Below, one piece after another: positions 9,657-21,500 of a stretch of 64,000 nucleotides of DNA (position 1 is its first letter; the number at the start of each line of letters is the position of its first letter). Location: NCBI GenBank assembly GCA_019614645.1, contig JABWDB010000018.1, forward strand, positions 1,178,001-1,242,000, in the 5' to 3' direction. The notes beneath the pieces were generated by a model, which worked only from the letters and a program-made list of their open reading frames with translations, was not told where the DNA came from and did no database searches. Origin of the DNA: Stratiolaelaps scimitus (taxonomy: Eukaryota > Arthropoda > Arachnida > Mesostigmata > Laelapidae). The position numbers were made by a program, and so were the translations under genes.

Positions 9657-10485
9657 CTCTCACCTCGGGCATACACAACCGCAACGGCATTCGTGTCGTG
9701 TTCCGCCGTATGTGATCAGCATTGTCAGGCATTTCCACACAGCTTCACGTGGTCAAGAAGGGCAGCTGACAATAGCGTTCACCGGCTCACCGGAGATCGA
9801 ATCTACAAGTAATACGTCCATGAAATGCGCTCCCTTTTAAAGGTTTACTTTTGCGTTCGGCAGGAATGCACATATGAAATGTATAATGCCTATCTTACGC
9901 CGGGGATATCGACTCGAGAATATGGTTTGCTATTATGACCACGACGACACACACGACACATTTGTCTCGGCTTGTTTCTATCTATTGTTTCCTTGTCTGC
10001 ATATCTTCCGACACATTTCCCCTCGGCTTTCTCGGCCTGGTTCTTCGAACCATCGTCCTTGCGTTCCGATTGCGTAGTGATCTGAAGCGCTATGACGGCA
10101 ATGGAGCGGTGCCTGGTAGGACAAGAAAGAGGGTGTAAGATAACATTTTGTAAGTGATAACTCGAAATCACGGCTTGAAAGCGCCTAGCGAATATGACAT
10201 GACTACTTTTCAACGTGAAGCCACGGGATGAACGCTTGCAATCTAGAGCGTCCTAATAAAAAGTATAGGGTCGTATGAACTACAGGACATCTGTCGGCCA
10301 ACAAACAATACGCTGATCGCTTAGCGGGTAATAAGCGCGCTAAATTCCACGGATAATGTTATTGAAAGTGTCACATGGTTTTATCATGCATCGATGTTCG
10401 GGCCATTCGTTGAACGCTCCGAAATATTTATCTTGTTACAGCTGCCGCTCTCAGCCAGAGATACCGGACACTTCCCTACAAGGCA

Positions 10486-10516
10486 TAATAATAATAATAA
10501 TAATAATATTAATAAT
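10486..10516. repeat. (ATA)n microsatellite
   Basis: About eight ATA repeats with one imperfect unit at the right end. Confidence 0.9.
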
Positions 10517-11588
10517 GGTGCGGTGAGTTTGCATGTTTACAATGCGGGCCAACGGTAGCGTTAATAATTAAAAGCGTATATAAATAAAAATGCGAATGAA
10601 TCAGAATAGTTAGTCTTCATTAATAACCTTGCGATGTCATCAGCGACCGACGCGGCTCAGCTAGCAACCCAGCCACCCAGCTTCGAGTCAACTCGAGGCG
10701 ATGCTGGACATTTACCGCTTTACATTAGTCAACATTGGGCCTAGACCCACCCGGCCCGGTGCGGTCCGGCCGCACTTAGCCTTCGTTATGATGGTGAATG
10801 ATCCCCTCTGACCGCCCTGGTCCTTGTCGTCCAGGCCCGTAGACACGAGTACATCTATGAATATGAATGAATATACCACTGCCGGTGACCGTTGTAGCAA
10901 ATACTATGCTACGCTGTTGTATTTTTGAGATGAACGCCGGTGGCGTCTGTCGGCTGCAGTAGCCTCCGGTATTAGAACAACTCGCAAGTTGTTGGATCGG
11001 GCGAATCGTTGGCTTGCTCAGTTAACCGTGTAAGCGATAGTTCTGTTCTACATAGATTATACTGGCGGCATTTCTCTCGGCCGGCTGGCAGCGTCGATTC
11101 CGGACGATCCTGTCGATAACAGAAAATGGTCAGCTTGTTTATCGCTTGAAGTGTGAGCCGCTTTGTGGTTTGCTTGGTCATCATTAATGCGTGAATCCAT
11201 ATTCTCCATTTTTATGGCAACCTTTAGGTGGAAGGTGTAGGTTATACACTTGGTGACTATGCAGGGCGAGTTTAAAGGTATTCGTCCTGATGATACCGAG
11301 CCTAATACATCCTGGCGGAATGATTGGAGACGAGTATCTTCTCGACCGAGCCGCTGCTGACTCGGTTGCGCTGACATCGAGCCGGGCAGCCGGCATTTAG
11401 CGGCCTATGAACAGCACAGCCAAGCTCCATTGCGGTCCAGCCATGAATGTCAGGTGTTCAGTGTATGAGGGGCACGGCTTACGTTCGTGGCAAATGAGAC
11501 TGAAAACGGTTAGAGGTCACGGAAGGCGAAATTGTCGACCCACATTGCGTTTAGCAACGTTTGGTGGTGTAATTGTATCGGTCTCAAC

Positions 11589-11646
11589 AATTGTATCTCT
11601 CTAATTGAAATTAATGTAATTGTATCTCTCTCATTGAAATTACATG
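11589..11646. repeat. 29-bp tandem duplication
   Basis: Two adjacent 29-bp units begin AATTGTATCTCTCT and share ATTGAAATTA, with a few differences near the end of each unit. Confidence 0.9.
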
Positions 11647-12164
11647 ATGATGATGACACTTGTATAATATGCGAGAGATTCTTTGGGGACCACAGGTCTA
11701 ACTCCCGCATTCAACGACGTCCAAAGTAACGACTACACGCCGAGTTGATAATGATCAATCGGCAATTTCATATCCTTCTGCAGCGATAGACTCAAGACAA
11801 CTGTAGCAAATTTGAAGCCAGTAGAAATGCTTCCCCCTCATCCACGAGACATAGGACTGAGCTGATTGAAAGGCACCCGGCTAGGTATTAGACGAAGCTT
11901 GACGGTCAGATGTCGTGAGGATAATGTCTTGAGGGCTATTATTGATCATCGAAGCAGATCTCTCCGCTATCGTGTCCTTATTCACTTCGAATAGAGAGGA
12001 TGTGTCATTTGCAAACGAGACAAGCCGCTTGCTGTGCTGGCCATCTGTGGCATATTGCGTCAATCACATTGCGGTTAATCCTTTATGCTAAATATTGGCG
12101 TTTTGTAGGTACGGTAAAGGTTTATTGGTTTATTAAAGGTAAATTATTTGATTATTGGCAAAAG

Positions 12165-12290
12165 TAAATTTTCCGGGCAGACAACGCTCTCAGCCTTAAA
12201 CCTTGAAGTTAGTGCACGATGCAACACCTTTTTTGGCACTGCTTCATAACACGGACAACCCCATTTAAATGCACGTGTTCCGATCACAGA
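12165..12290 (-). repeat. SINE-like repeat (family A), diverged
   Basis: Read on the minus strand it follows the family order: a B-box region that is no longer intact, then GGGGTTGTCCGTGTTATGAAGC, and an end at CCCGGAAAATTT. The middle is scrambled compared with the 54.2-kb copy. Confidence 0.6.
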
Positions 12291-12709
12291 GCAGGCGAGT
12301 ACACCAGCAGGCCATCAGGCTCGAACTGTGGCCATAGCGTTGCGATCATCTCGGCTCCGTGCTCTCATCCCGTGAACTCACACGTTTGAGTATAATAATA
12401 AGATATATAAACGTCCCCCCGCTTGAAACTCAAATCTGTGATCACATTTCAACTCGGACGATCGAGTTAGGATTCTGCAAGCGTTCAGCTATTCAACACT
12501 TTGGCATTGCATCTTATTTTTATTTACCTCCCTTAAATAATTATGGTCAGTCATCATCGTTTGCTGGATCATCGACAAATTACAGAACGACGGATTTGGC
12601 TTAAACCTGTTGCAGCTTCTCTTTATCTAGAATCACACAGAATGAAAACATACCATAGGCTCAAAAGATACACCGAATGTATACGAATGACACGCCGATA
12701 CATAAAGGG

Positions 12710-12870
12710 TGAATAATGCACCACGCAACAGAGAGGCGTACGTGCACGGGTCGATCCCCACCCTTGCACATTTGCATTTGCAAGGGGTCCGTCTAACGAA
12801 GCAATGCTAGAAGCAGTTGCACCGTGGACGTTAAATGTTTAAGCCTGAGTGTCAGCCTGAAAACCTTTAA
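12710..12870 (+). repeat. SINE-like repeat (family A), near complete
   Basis: A plus-strand copy has a tRNA-like head with a B-box (GGGTCGATCCCC at 12748-12759). The family body follows: TTGCACATTTGCATTTGC, AAGGGGTCCGTCTAACGAAGC, then GGACGTTAAATG and CAGCCTGAAAACC at the end. The head-to-tail order matches the minus-strand copy at 54105-54265. This supports a tRNA-derived, Pol III-type retroposon. No target-site duplication was identified. Confidence 0.7.
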
Positions 12871-13395
12871 TGTCCCACGCGAAATTGCAAAGGGCCTGCA
12901 AAAGAAACCTCACCCCCAAGTCGCTTGAGCACACACACACTCTGGCACTGGCGAATTCCGTCGACTTATGCTGCTGTTATTGTACCTAGATTTCCTAAGG
13001 GATTTTTATGCCCCACTTGCTTGGAATGGTGTTTTGGGCTAGATTTTTGACGAGATCGAATTGCGGCAGTTTCAGCATAAGTTACCAAGGGGCTAGACAC
13101 CATCGGCAGTGGGTGTTCCGTTGGCAGAGGCCAAAGGTCGCCGGCCCCCGGGAGACGGAGCGAGAGGGCGGTGGAACACTTCTCTCAGTCGGACAGGCAG
13201 GCAGGCCGACAGCAGCGGGCCCTGGCTGGAGAGGGGACTCAGAGGCACACACAGGTCGGCCGCTGGGGTCGATTATGTCTGCGGGCTCGGCTCGTCCCTT
13301 GGCCAGATAACGCCGCCCAGCGTGCGTACACGTTTCATGATGACGAGGACAAAACAAACTTCGCGACCCATTGTGTATTCGCAGTTCGTCCGCAC

Positions 13396-13466
13396 GTGCC
13401 ATATGTGCGCATTGATACTTATATATATATATATATTATTATTCGTTTTATTTTCACTCTGTTCGA

Positions 13467-13507
<41 letters not shown>

Positions 13508-13543
13508 TATCATATATATATAGATAATGTGAACATGTGGCAC
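13396..13543. repeat. Inverted repeat with (TA)n arms
   Basis: The left arm (13396-13437) reads GTGCCATATGTGCGCATTGA then TACTTATATA.... The right arm ends at 13543 with its near reverse complement: (TA)n, AAGTATCA, a 14-base TA-rich insertion, then ATGTGAACATGTGGCAC (14 of 17 positions match). The interior of about 30 bases is AT-rich and ends TTCGAG. It would fold as one long hairpin and could be a foldback element or a hairpin locus. Confidence 0.75.
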
Positions 13544-13919
13544 TTATATGAATCAATTACCAGACACCAGCTATTGGTTAGAGATGGCGGGCTCATCGGG
13601 CACTAGTTAGCATGCAGACCGTCTCGGCTGCTCCCGCAAACTCCTATATTTACTGCTTAGTGGAAGAGTGATTACGCAATATTATTTTCATAATCGATTT
13701 GATATGTGCGACACGTTGCCTTCGATATCTAGAAACATCTGCGTTGAGATGCTGTTGTTCCGAGACAGGCATCACTGAGTAAATCAATTTGCTATAATAG
13801 TTAGTTGAGGTATTCTCAATTATACTAGCCTAATGTCTTTTGTTTTTTGCATTGATTATAGCTAAAGCGAACTAGTGTGCTTGCCCACCGTCGAGCATCC
13901 GGTGGTGGTGGTCTGGTGG

Positions 13920-14020
13920 TGCGCCTGCTGAACGATCGGAGGAGACACGCAAATTCGGTCGCCCGATTCCGTTGCACATTTGCATTCGTTAAAAGTGATT
14001 GTCCGTCTTATGAAGGAATA
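13920..14020 (+). repeat. SINE-like repeat (family A), 3'-truncated
   Basis: It shares ATCGGAGGA in the head, then GTTGCACATTTGCATT and TTGTCCGTCTTATGAAG with the 54.2-kb copy. The B-box is degraded (TCGCCCGATTCC) and the 3' third is unrecognisable. Confidence 0.6.
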
Positions 14021-14143
14021 CCTAAAACAATGCTAATGGTGGGATTTCCAGCCGCATGTAACCAAGTAGCGCTTCAAACAACGTTGTATAGATGATTTCC
14101 AATGCTTTATTATATCTGGTTTATAAAAGATTTAAGCTGTTTT

Positions 14144-14146
<3 letters not shown>

Positions 14147-14196
<50 letters not shown>

Positions 14197-14210
14197 CATA
14201 TATACTAATT
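14147..14210. repeat. Compound (CT)n(TA)n microsatellite
   Basis: About 13 CT repeats run directly into about 14 TA repeats, with a C interruption near the right end. A second compound array with the same order occurs at 48090-48138. Confidence 0.95.
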
Positions 14211-14313
14211 TAGTTATGTTTGCAAAATGTGCTGAATACGTTTTTAAAATGTTTGTATACAATGTACCTGACAACTGTACCAGACACCGGTGACTGAAAT
14301 ACAATATGAAAAT

Positions 14314-14328
14314 GTATTATTTGATATG
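14314..14328. repeat. Target-site duplication, left copy
   Basis: GTATTATTTGATATG matches the right copy at 15563-15577 in 14 of 15 positions and flanks the retroelement fragment. Confidence 0.8.
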
Positions 14329-15555
14329 TATTATTTGATTTCGGCTCACCAGGGGCTGTTCCTCCTTCGGTCCTGTTTCTCGGCGGCACGCATGCAGCAC
14401 TTGCTTAGGACATGCCCGGCCGGCACTGAGGCTTCAGCCCTTCACGATTATGACGACTTGGTGTTGGACGCGCTGACGACGATCCTGAACCTCCAGCTCC
14501 CTCCGGAGGCGGCGTCGCAGGCTACCCTTCCAGTCCGCTTCGGGGGCCTCGGCATTCTCAGTGTTCGCCGCTTGGCCGACGTTTGCTACGCCGCGTCGCT
14601 CACGGCGGTTGCCGACATGGTCGCTACAGTCCTCCCCCCCGAGGCGCTCGCCCACTTCTCCGCCTCCCAGGAAGCTGCCCTTGACCAGACGGGCGCCCGC
14701 GCTCGGGTCCCTCCGGACAAACAGAGCAAGCAGCGGGCATGGTCCGATGCCCTGCACCAGGAGCTGCGGGACTCCCTCCTGGCCTCTGCGCCACACGCTG
14801 CTGACCAAGCTCGCCTCCGGGCTGTCGACAGGCCTGGTGCGGGGGCGTGGCTCCACGCGCTGCCCTCCTCGTCCCTTGGTACTGCTCTAGACGATCGCTC
14901 CCTCCGCTTCTGTGTGGGCCTTCGCCTCGGGGCCCCTGTAGTTGCGGCCCACAGCTGCGAGCGTTGCGGGGACCCCGTCGCAACGAATGGCCATCACGGT
15001 CTTTCGTGCGAACGCAGCGCCGGTCGCCATCCGCGACACACGATGCTTAATGACACGCTCGTGAGGGCCCTCCACTCCGCCGGTATTCCTTGCACAAGGG
15101 AGCCACAGGGCCTCGACACCTCTGACGGCCGCCGCCCTGACGGCCTCACCCTTGTCCCCTTCCATCGAGGGCAGCACCTGGTTTGGGACGGCACTGTGGT
15201 TGACACTCTAGCACCCTCTTATGTCAACCACTGTGCAACCATCCCCGGTTACGCAGTAGCGCGTGCGGAACGGGCAAAGCTAAGGAAGTACGCCGCTCTC
15301 CAAGCAACCCACCTGTTTTCCCCCCTTGCCTTTGAGACCTTGGGCGGGCACGGCCCTCTCACTGCGAACTTCCTCGAGGGGGTCTACCATAGGCTGATCC
15401 GCGCCACCGGGGACAAGCGCGCTGGCTCTTTCCTCCTGCAGCGGCTGTCCCTCGCCGTGCAGAGAGGCAATGCCTTCGCCTTCCTCGGAACATTGTCGTC
15501 CTCACCCCCCCCCCCCCCCATAATCCCTAGAAATCCCACCCTACTGTATGTTTGA
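14326..15555 (+). CDS. Non-LTR retrotransposon pol C-terminal fragment
   Basis: A 409-codon frame from the ATG at 14326 resembles the region downstream of the reverse transcriptase core in animal non-LTR elements. The ATG itself lies in the flanking duplication, so it is not the element's own start; the true start and RT core are missing. Visible parts are HQGLFLLRSCFS (residues 8-19), typical of the end of the RT/thumb; LPVRFGGLGI (68-77), a widely conserved post-RT motif; a Cys/His cluster C211-x2-C214-x8-H223-H224-x3-C228; and then R-P-D-G (P271, D272) followed 15 residues on by WDGTVVD (D288). Cys/His plus PD..D is what restriction-like endonuclease domains of some non-LTR clades show, but the clade is not assigned. 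The frame is intact, so the insertion is young or under little decay. The tail has a poly-C-encoded proline run and ends TGA at 15553. Confidence 0.8.
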   Translation: MYYLISAHQGLFLLRSCFSAARMQHLLRTCPAGTEASALHDYDDLVLDALTTILNLQLPPEAASQATLPVRFGGLGILSVRRLADVCYAASLTAVADMVATVLPPEALAHFSASQEAALDQTGARARVPPDKQSKQRAWSDALHQELRDSLLASAPHAADQARLRAVDRPGAGAWLHALPSSSLGTALDDRSLRFCVGLRLGAPVVAAHSCERCGDPVATNGHHGLSCERSAGRHPRHTMLNDTLVRALHSAGIPCTREPQGLDTSDGRRPDGLTLVPFHRGQHLVWDGTVVDTLAPSYVNHCATIPGYAVARAERAKLRKYAALQATHLFSPLAFETLGGHGPLTANFLEGVYHRLIRATGDKRAGSFLLQRLSLAVQRGNAFAFLGTLSSSPPPPPIIPRNPTLLYV

Positions 15556-15562
15556 ATAAACA
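14329..15562 (+). mobile_element. 5'-truncated non-LTR retrotransposon insertion
   Basis: The insertion is bounded by a 15-bp near-perfect target-site duplication (14314-14328 and 15563-15577). It is truncated at the 5' end, as is usual after target-primed reverse transcription. The 3' end has almost no untranslated sequence and finishes TTTGAATAAACA without a poly-A tail. GC content is visibly higher than the AT-rich flanks. Confidence 0.85.
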
Positions 15563-15577
15563 GTAGTATTTGATATG
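15563..15577. repeat. Target-site duplication, right copy
   Basis: GTAGTATTTGATATG matches the left copy at 14314-14328 with one mismatch. Confidence 0.8.
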
Positions 15578-18500
15578 AATATTTATACATGCGCATGACT
15601 GTATGTTACATAGCAATCATACCTCTCTTAACGTGATCTATGTTCATCTGTAATATGATGTGAAACTATTGTGTGGACTTTTCAAACCTTCTTTACTATT
15701 TTCTGCCTGATCTCTCTCTCATTTTTACCCGTACCGACCATCACGGTGATAACTGAGGCGCGAGCAAGCACTGCGCCTCTTCGATCGCCGTGTATTTCAA
15801 TACAGGGTGCACTTCAAGCTGCGCGACGGGATTCCGTAACGACGTCTGACATCTGCTCTGTTGCCAATATCCCGTATATGGACGTGAACAGGGACACGAG
15901 GCTCGAGCTAACACAAAGATAGCTGCGTCAAACGCGGTGAGTTCAGTTGGTAGCCACGGCAATTGCGGATAAATAACAAAAAAAAAAGGCGCTCGCATGC
16001 TATGTATCTATAATAATTACAGATCCAGGGCCCCACAGAAGCAGAGCGGCCAGAAGCAAACGGAACGGATCAACGGCACGGGTGTTTGCCGGCCGCCAAC
16101 ACATGAACTAGAAAACCATTGAAATTAATTAGGTCCTGATCGCGCCCGCCTGGATTCGTAAGCCAACATCTGAGTCAGCCGGCTGAGAAATCCCTAAACC
16201 AGCTGCCTCTACAGCTACACAGTCAATAGAAACCAATTGAGTCCGATGCATTTGACTTTCTCTAATGAGTGTTCTGCACTTTGTGGATAAAACTCGACGA
16301 ACGAGCTTCACAGTGAGAGACAGAGAGAGAGAGAGAGACGATATTTTGGAGACACATTGGCAAGCATGCGGTCATTTTCTTTATATTTATTTATTGCATT
16401 GACGTGCTTGTCCGTCATCTGTTTCGTGGCTAAGGCACGATGTACCTATTTATTTGTATGGCTACGAATTTCGTCTATAGTTGAACATTAATGAAATGCC
16501 GCCAAACTAATTGAGTCGTATCATCTGCAGTCTCACCTTGTCCCACGGCCATGCTTCCGTTAGGTTAGGTTAGTTTGGTTTAGTTTATCCCCGCAGCGTC
16601 GTTGTTGTTGCTATGCCTTCCATTCGTCTGGTTTCTATGGCCACTCCGGAAACACTGTCCAGTTCGTAGTCGTAGTGGTAGCAGTGTAGTAGCAGTAGCG
16701 GCGCAGACCAGTCCCTAGCGGCGGTCGCGGTGGGGGCGGCGGCGGCCGCAGCAGCATCCTCACTCCCATAGCTGACCACATCACTTCCGACTCTTCCCGG
16801 CTGCCATGGCGGATGCATTTCCGCTTGCAAGACAGATACACCCATCGCGCTGTTCGACACAGCCAACCCTGCAACGGCGAGGCGTCCAGCCAACAAAGGC
16901 CCTCCTATTGCCCGCGTATCGTATACCAACCACCTATATATATATATATATAGTGGACGCTGTGGTTCGGCCGTGAGACGACGCACTGCTTGTGGCAAAC
17001 ACGGTAGCACATATTTTACAGTAATACGAAGCTCGGGGAATAGGTGGGTAGGTAGGTGACAGAATTTCAACTTTGGGCTGGACGCTCGCCGGCAATCCCC
17101 CTCCGCCCCGCCTCCACAGAGGCGTTCAATCGCAAACCCTTATACTGTCTTACTCCAACTACCCAATCTCGGCCTGTTTGCTTCCTGGCTTTCATTCTCA
17201 GCTCGTCGACGGTTCCGTCGGCACGAGCAGTGACCGGCGGCGAGTCGGGTTTGGCTGGCCACTATCAGCACTATGCTAGGATCAGGTTCCGGCTAACTTC
17301 TCAAAGAAGTGAATTTGATAGGGTAACGGACGGGGACATCAAAGTGGAACGCTACGCGAGCCTATTCTTACGATACGCGTGGACGACATGCATCTCGCTC
17401 TCGACGTTCTACCCAATAGCTATGTAGCTATAGCAACCGAATTAGGGCTTAGCAACTCGGAGAGAGTATCATGGTAGAGAACATGGCAAGTGAGGCTTAG
17501 GTTAAAACTCCGCAGGATCATTGGTCCACGGCAGTGACAATAACAACAACGACCATAACCACAGCGTTGACGCTACCATCACCATCATGATCCTCTGAAC
17601 GTCGTCGCTGCGAGAATTGAGAACGATGTCAAAGCAGGTTCAGTGATATGTTGTAAGTCAAAATGTCCTGATCCGCTGGGCAAGTCGAGCGTGGGCGGGC
17701 ATTAGAAGAGGCATATTCACGAATCTGCCTTAGCCTCTGCTGCGCTCTCCTGTACATCTTCTCTCCGCTCTGAGTTTGATGGCACCACCGTTCGTCTCGC
17801 AGATCAGCTGCTGTCCCAGTGTGGTACTCTCGGCCTGCTTGTCGGGGGGTGCCCGCATCCTCCTTGTGGCCTTAATGCACCCTCCGAGGGCTATTAGCAA
17901 GCGGAGCGAACCTAAGGAGCTCGCCCTGCCGATGCAAGGACTGATCACCGTCGGGCGCTCGCTTCGCGTCATCAGAGAGCGGAGAACTTGGCCATCTGAG
18001 GTCAGCGTGCCTTTCTTCGGCCAAAGCTTTTCGGCTGCATTCGCTCGGAGTCCTAGGCAAGGCAAGGCAAGCTCTCAGCTCTGCAAGCACTCAGGAGACG
18101 GTCGCATGACCTAGTCGAGGTCCGATCACGAATCAGGGAGACCATTGGCCGCAGTGGCAGCAGCCGTGCCCATTGACGAGGTGTAGCCACGCATGTAACA
18201 CACGCGCACTGTCGCCGTACCACGACGCCCGACTCAATATTGGCCTGTGGGAGTGAAGTTCACCAGATGGATGTATGCAACGGATTTTTCGACTCTTGCC
18301 TTCCTCATGTCATCTCTCTCTCTCTCCCTCATCAAAAATTAGATGAACTCAATCGTAAGCGGGAGGTGGTAAAGCCAAAGATGAACAGAAGCAGCCTGGA
18401 CGCGTGGGGTCGGGCTGGACGGGATGAGCCAGACGTGTTTCCCCTCACTGAGACTAATACTTGCGTCGGCAACAGACCCGACAGTGCGGACGTTGCGGTC

Positions 18501-21500
18501 AGCGGAGCAAAGCCATAGCCGCCTATATGTATCAGCAGCAGGCAGGCGAGCGGGCGGCGGGCGGGCGGACGTACAGCCGGGCCGCTCGAGGGCTCAGATA
18601 GATAGATCCCTTCGGGTGGAAAGCTCCAACGAAAGCTTGAGCAGCGAAGGGCAGGGCCGCTTTCTCCTTTCCTTATAGATGAATGGGTGCGCCAATGCTG
18701 TTGCTGATGCCGCTGCACAATTACTGGCCTCTCAGCAACCACCATCTCACTGATCGCTGCGTGTGGCTAGCCAAACCCCGACCCTTCGCCACGAGTCGAC
18801 GGGGTGGCAACGGCGTTGCCAAGAGGGAAGCAACACATCACCGGAAGTGATCTTGCTTTGAAGCTGCCACTTCTTCCGGTCGGAGACACAGAGCCAGTGC
18901 CAGACGACGAGATCCTAACGGCCGAGCCACGGTCACCAACAGACACACACACACTCAGAGAGAGAACGACGCAAGGGAACACTGTTGGACAGCGGTCATT
19001 CGGTAGGTCGGGTTACATGGACAGCAGCAGCAGCAGCAGGAACAGAGAAGACCGCTGCGATGGCGATGGCGGCGGCGGGGACTGCGACCGCTGCTGACCA
19101 GCGGTCATCCAAACGCGGGAGTCCCCAACACTCGAAAGGCAGAACGAACAAGCTGGACAGAATAGAACAGGACATGACAGGACATACGGACAGCGGGGCC
19201 AGCAAAGTGAAGAGAATCACCTCGACGGTGCGGAGCTTGCTACCTTGTCCGATGTGAAAAGCTGTATAGACAACAAACTAGGAGAGATGAAGGATATTTA
19301 GACGCGTGTCCTCTCTGACTGAGCAAGATATCACTTACGATGACAACTCGGCCCCGGACGAGTGCAGCTGGACATAGAAGGACACGACGCAGCGAGTGGC
19401 TGGGGCGGGTGGCTGGGGAGGGGTGCATTGAGTGGTCGACTGTGTGAGAGGTATCCTGTTGTTTCTGGGTTACACAATGACTCTGTGATGATCCTGATCG
19501 TATTCGTCGGAGTTAAATACAAGTAGAATAGATGAGAGTTCGGATCGGAAGCGAAATTTGTCTCGTCGAGATACGAAACACCAGCGATGGACGACGCTGC
19601 TGCTGAGAAAATTTAGAAGCCTGGGAAAATTGCACTGCAAATAAGTAGTTGATCATAGCGTTCATGTAGACATCTGGCAATGCGAGGAGGAGGACAAATT
19701 AATAAGTCGATTTCACTGTACGATTAATTCATTGTGTGATATCATATTTCGAATACGTCGTATGGCTCAGTTGCAGTAAATGTATATCTCTCTCTCAGAT
19801 GGATTGAAATTATAGTTCCAAACCAAAATATATAGGGGTGTGGCTTGGTTTGACTCGCAGCAATCGATGCTGGCTGTTGAGATAGTCGGACGTCCAGTCG
19901 ACCTGTACGCTAATAGAAGTACACCGCATATGATGCGTGTTGAGTAGTAAATGGCTCGTTTTAATCGGCTGTGTACATCGATGCCGAAGCCCTCCGTCTA
20001 GATATGCGCTACATCGTACAACCTTTAGACGGCCTTAACTTGTTTTCTACATTGCTCCCATAATACCGTGACCATCCGCACTTGCCCATGTTGTTATTAT
20101 ACATTTCTTCAATAATCTGTTCTAGTCGTTCGATTAAATCAGTTATCCCATTGGGCAAACGTAACGTTTGCACTGAAATTGAATTTTCAGAAAATTTCAA
20201 TAGCAATAAGACATAACCTACATCTATTCGGAGATTCGAGTCTGCCTTTTGTACCTAGCAAGGAATATAAAAAGGAAACTTTTGCTTTTAAAAGCTACAC
20301 AATGCCTCTTTACTTCTGGCCCTGCTACAGTAACCTCATACATAGCCTTAATTAGTGTTCAACAATGCACGCATCGGTTGCGTTCAAGCTGTGTACGAGT
20401 CTTTATTATTATTATATTTCGATATGTTATCAGAAATTGTAAAAAACATTAAGCATTTCGACATTGTTTCGGCTACGCTAAGCGGTGGCGATGTGGGTAG
20501 GTGTTGAGGTTTGTCAACACCGAGATTTCACAGGTAGACCTCTCAACAATCGGTCGAGCTCATCAAGTGCTTGCTCCCTGAGATCAGCACATGATGTAGT
20601 CAGCTGATAACGCGTATAATAATACTCTACAAGCAAATTAAGCAAGCACCTATAGTAACCAATAGGCGAAGTCTTAATATCTCTAATTAGGTATTCAACT
20701 ACACTCTCTTTTACGACTAGTTTATATTATGAACCACTGTTTGGCAAGTTCCTTATTGGCAAGTCGTGTCAAAACCATATTCACAATGTCTGCATCAAAG
20801 GGTGGCCTATGCAAAATATTCATGGTGCTCGTCAGCATTTCGACTTCTTCAGCGCGTTATATCCATGTTTGCCCTCTGCGAACGCACGGTTCAAGCTGGT
20901 CGTCCCATTCAATTCTCGTCACCCTCCCGCCAACGACTGCTCCAACTCGGTGTTCCACATCTCATTGTTAGCGAGACGCCCTTAATATTGCCGGTGATGA
21001 TGGTGACCTGATGGGGCGAACCCGTTGGCACGAAGCGAATGTCACTTCGCTTGCCTTTGGACGAAGCACCGAGAACGTCAATGGCACAGAGCTCTGTTGG
21101 CGCGGCAGCTGTTCTGCTCGACGCGGTTTGCAGTCTTTCCATTCACAGGTACAGACTATATAGCGACTTCCGATTGAGGACATTTTGCAGCGACTTGCAG
21201 TTTGCCTGTTAGCTAGGTGGCGTTTCGTCGTTTTGGGATCATTTTTTCCCGCTATTCACCCCCTTACTCTGAGCAGCTTTTCCCAGCTCCCAGCAGTGTG
21301 ACCCCTACCGACGTGATGTCGGGGTGAAGAACCCGTTCAACGGAACGGAAGAGCTGATCGACTGATCAGGTCGAGCCGAGCCGGTTATGCTGAATGTGGC
21401 CTGCTGATGCTGCTAACGGCTGTCTCCGATCTGCGGCTGTCTTCTGCCCTCGGGCAACACGAAGAGCCGACAGGGATTCGCCGTACGCGCCTGTGTGTAC

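Larger units (their letters stand above)
9660..12160. other. Spacer, no gene seen
   Basis: No supportable gene is present. It holds an (ATA)n tract at 10486-10516 and a 2 x 29-bp tandem duplication at 11589-11646. Open frames are short and overlap on both strands. Confidence 0.5.

Noticed and set aside
16560..16573. TTAGGTTAGGTTAG, a match to the arthropod telomere repeat
   Set aside because: Fewer than three units, inside ordinary sequence; far too short to be called an interstitial telomere.
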